From Vibrio scophthalmi LMG 19158 (GTDB taxonomy: Bacteria; Pseudomonadota; Gammaproteobacteria; Enterobacterales; Vibrionaceae): a stretch of 64,000 bases of DNA. Location: contig NZ_AFWE01000185.1 of assembly GCF_000222585.1 (NCBI RefSeq), positions 1-64,000 of the forward strand, given 5' to 3'. The position numbers and the translations under genes were made by a program. Numbering within the stretch: position 1 is the first letter of the stretch; every line of letters begins with the position of its first letter. The notes beneath the pieces were generated by a model. The model was not told the DNA's origin, made no database searches, and saw only the letters and a list, made by a program, of their open reading frames with translations. This document shows positions 63,466 to 64,000 of this stretch, one piece after another.

Positions 63466-64000
63466 TTAGTCGAGCAACTCAGCCAATATATCCCGCCAAC
63501 TTCGAACTTCATCACGAAAATATTGAGTCTGTTGCTCTGTCATTAGATTAATCACTTCAACCAAGTAAGTACGCCCAATCGTACTATTATGCTCAATACG
63601 TTTATAAAGTTGGTCAGAATAAAACAGCTCTGGGCTATAAAGCAGCGAGTTTAACAAAGCAGCCAATTTATCTGGGTTATGTCGCTGAGAAAACAGCCTT
63701 ATGAGTTCGACTCTAAGTTGAGTTTGGTACTCAAACCATAACGGCGTCGTTACTTGTAAATCGGATGCCCAAGCATCGATAACCTTCAACTGTGAGGACG
63801 TTAGCGGCCCCAGCCAATCTTCAAGGTTTTCGCTAATTCTTTTTTTATAAAGAGCGATGAGCTCTGCTTCGTCTTCAGATTCTCGCTGATGCTTAAATTG
63901 CACATGACGCACTCGCAGTGCGTTCATAAACTGCTCAACCTGAGCATCACTCATGCTAGCAATCAACAGCGTAACGACTGGATAAAACCGATCTAATAAC
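63466..64000 (-). CDS. DUF6279-like protein, C-terminal part (partial)
   Basis: The frame is open from the window edge to the stop at 63466, at least 177 residues. It is helical, charged and without membrane segments, with the repeated pattern of DUF6279 proteins (SMSDAQVEQFMNAL, WLGPLTSSQLKVIDAWASDL, LMTEQQTQYFRDEVRSW). From memory those proteins carry an N-terminal lipobox, which would lie outside the window. An internal TTG or ATG could look like a start but upstream coding similarity continues. Confidence 0.65.
   Translation of the reverse strand, partial: LLDRFYPVVTLLIASMSDAQVEQFMNALRVRHVQFKHQRESEDEAELIALYKKRISENLEDWLGPLTSSQLKVIDAWASDLQVTTPLWFEYQTQLRVELIRLFSQRHNPDKLAALLNSLLYSPELFYSDQLYKRIEHNSTIGRTYLVEVINLMTEQQTQYFRDEVRSWRDILAELLD

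Overview
The window looks like about 64 kb of a Vibrio genome, probably the smaller chromosome (chromosome 2). This rests on family recognition from memory: a kbl-tdh operon, a nupC/pepT pair, a second-type pstSCAB operon, a fructose/mannose-type PTS block with manA, and a vps/cps-like exopolysaccharide locus. Base composition is moderate (roughly mid-40s % GC by eye) and most genes are closely packed with clear stem-loop terminators. I see no rRNA, tRNA or CRISPR array.

Layout. 1-786: N-terminus of a large LapA/RTX-type secreted adhesin (reverse strand, cut by the window edge) with a putative LapG cleavage motif. 1147-3410: a small lipase-like hydrolase, then arsR and an ACR3 arsenite exporter, each preceded by the same 16-bp operator-like palindrome. 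3455-9861 (reverse): a PTS-EIIC/EAL fusion, an MscS-like channel, a DM13 protein, pepT and nupC. 10452-17513: a chemoreceptor, a PH-domain protein, small proteins, a fatty acyl-CoA ligase, a VOC protein and hypotheticals.

18157-23283 is the most unusual part: a decayed genomic island in the 3' end of tdh. The last 168 bp of the tdh region occur twice (18286-18453 and 23116-23283) and bracket three broken Rhs fragments, a broken Rhs-CT toxin with an intact candidate immunity gene, a lipoprotein, a possible tyrosine-recombinase C-terminus and paired 11-bp-period GGGAC repeats. This is the signature of integration into the 3' end of a gene, with the element supplying a replacement end.

23129-31096: tdh, kbl, a tiny membrane ORF, a LysR regulator, PhzF, racemase and metallophosphoesterase genes, and a two-gene operon of a periplasmic SUOX-like protein overlapping a membrane diguanylate cyclase. 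31111-46284 is an exopolysaccharide locus: initiating glycosyltransferase, short Wza-like exporter, Wzc tyrosine kinase, four further glycosyltransferases, Ugd, two Wzy_C/O-antigen-polymerase-like proteins, Wzb phosphatase, a porin and two exported or membrane hypotheticals. Most of it reads leftward from a promoter near 46300. 46791-50299 is pstSCAB (reverse) with Pho-box-like repeats upstream.

50724-58617 is a fructose/mannose-type PTS block (EIIABC, EIIB, degenerate-HPr/EIIA fusion, AraC regulator, manA, EIIA, EIICB), with a 7-bp tandem repeat between manA and the last EIIA gene. 58843-64000: a large AraC/GyrI-like regulator, an OpgC-like membrane protein fused to a DUF2141 domain, a small membrane protein, a TSUP transporter and the C-terminal part of a DUF6279-like protein cut by the window edge.

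A recurring theme is surface and biofilm lifestyle under c-di-GMP: an adhesin with a LapG-type site, an EAL protein fused to a sugar permease, a GGDEF operon, and the exopolysaccharide locus. All functions are inferred from sequence recognition without database searches.
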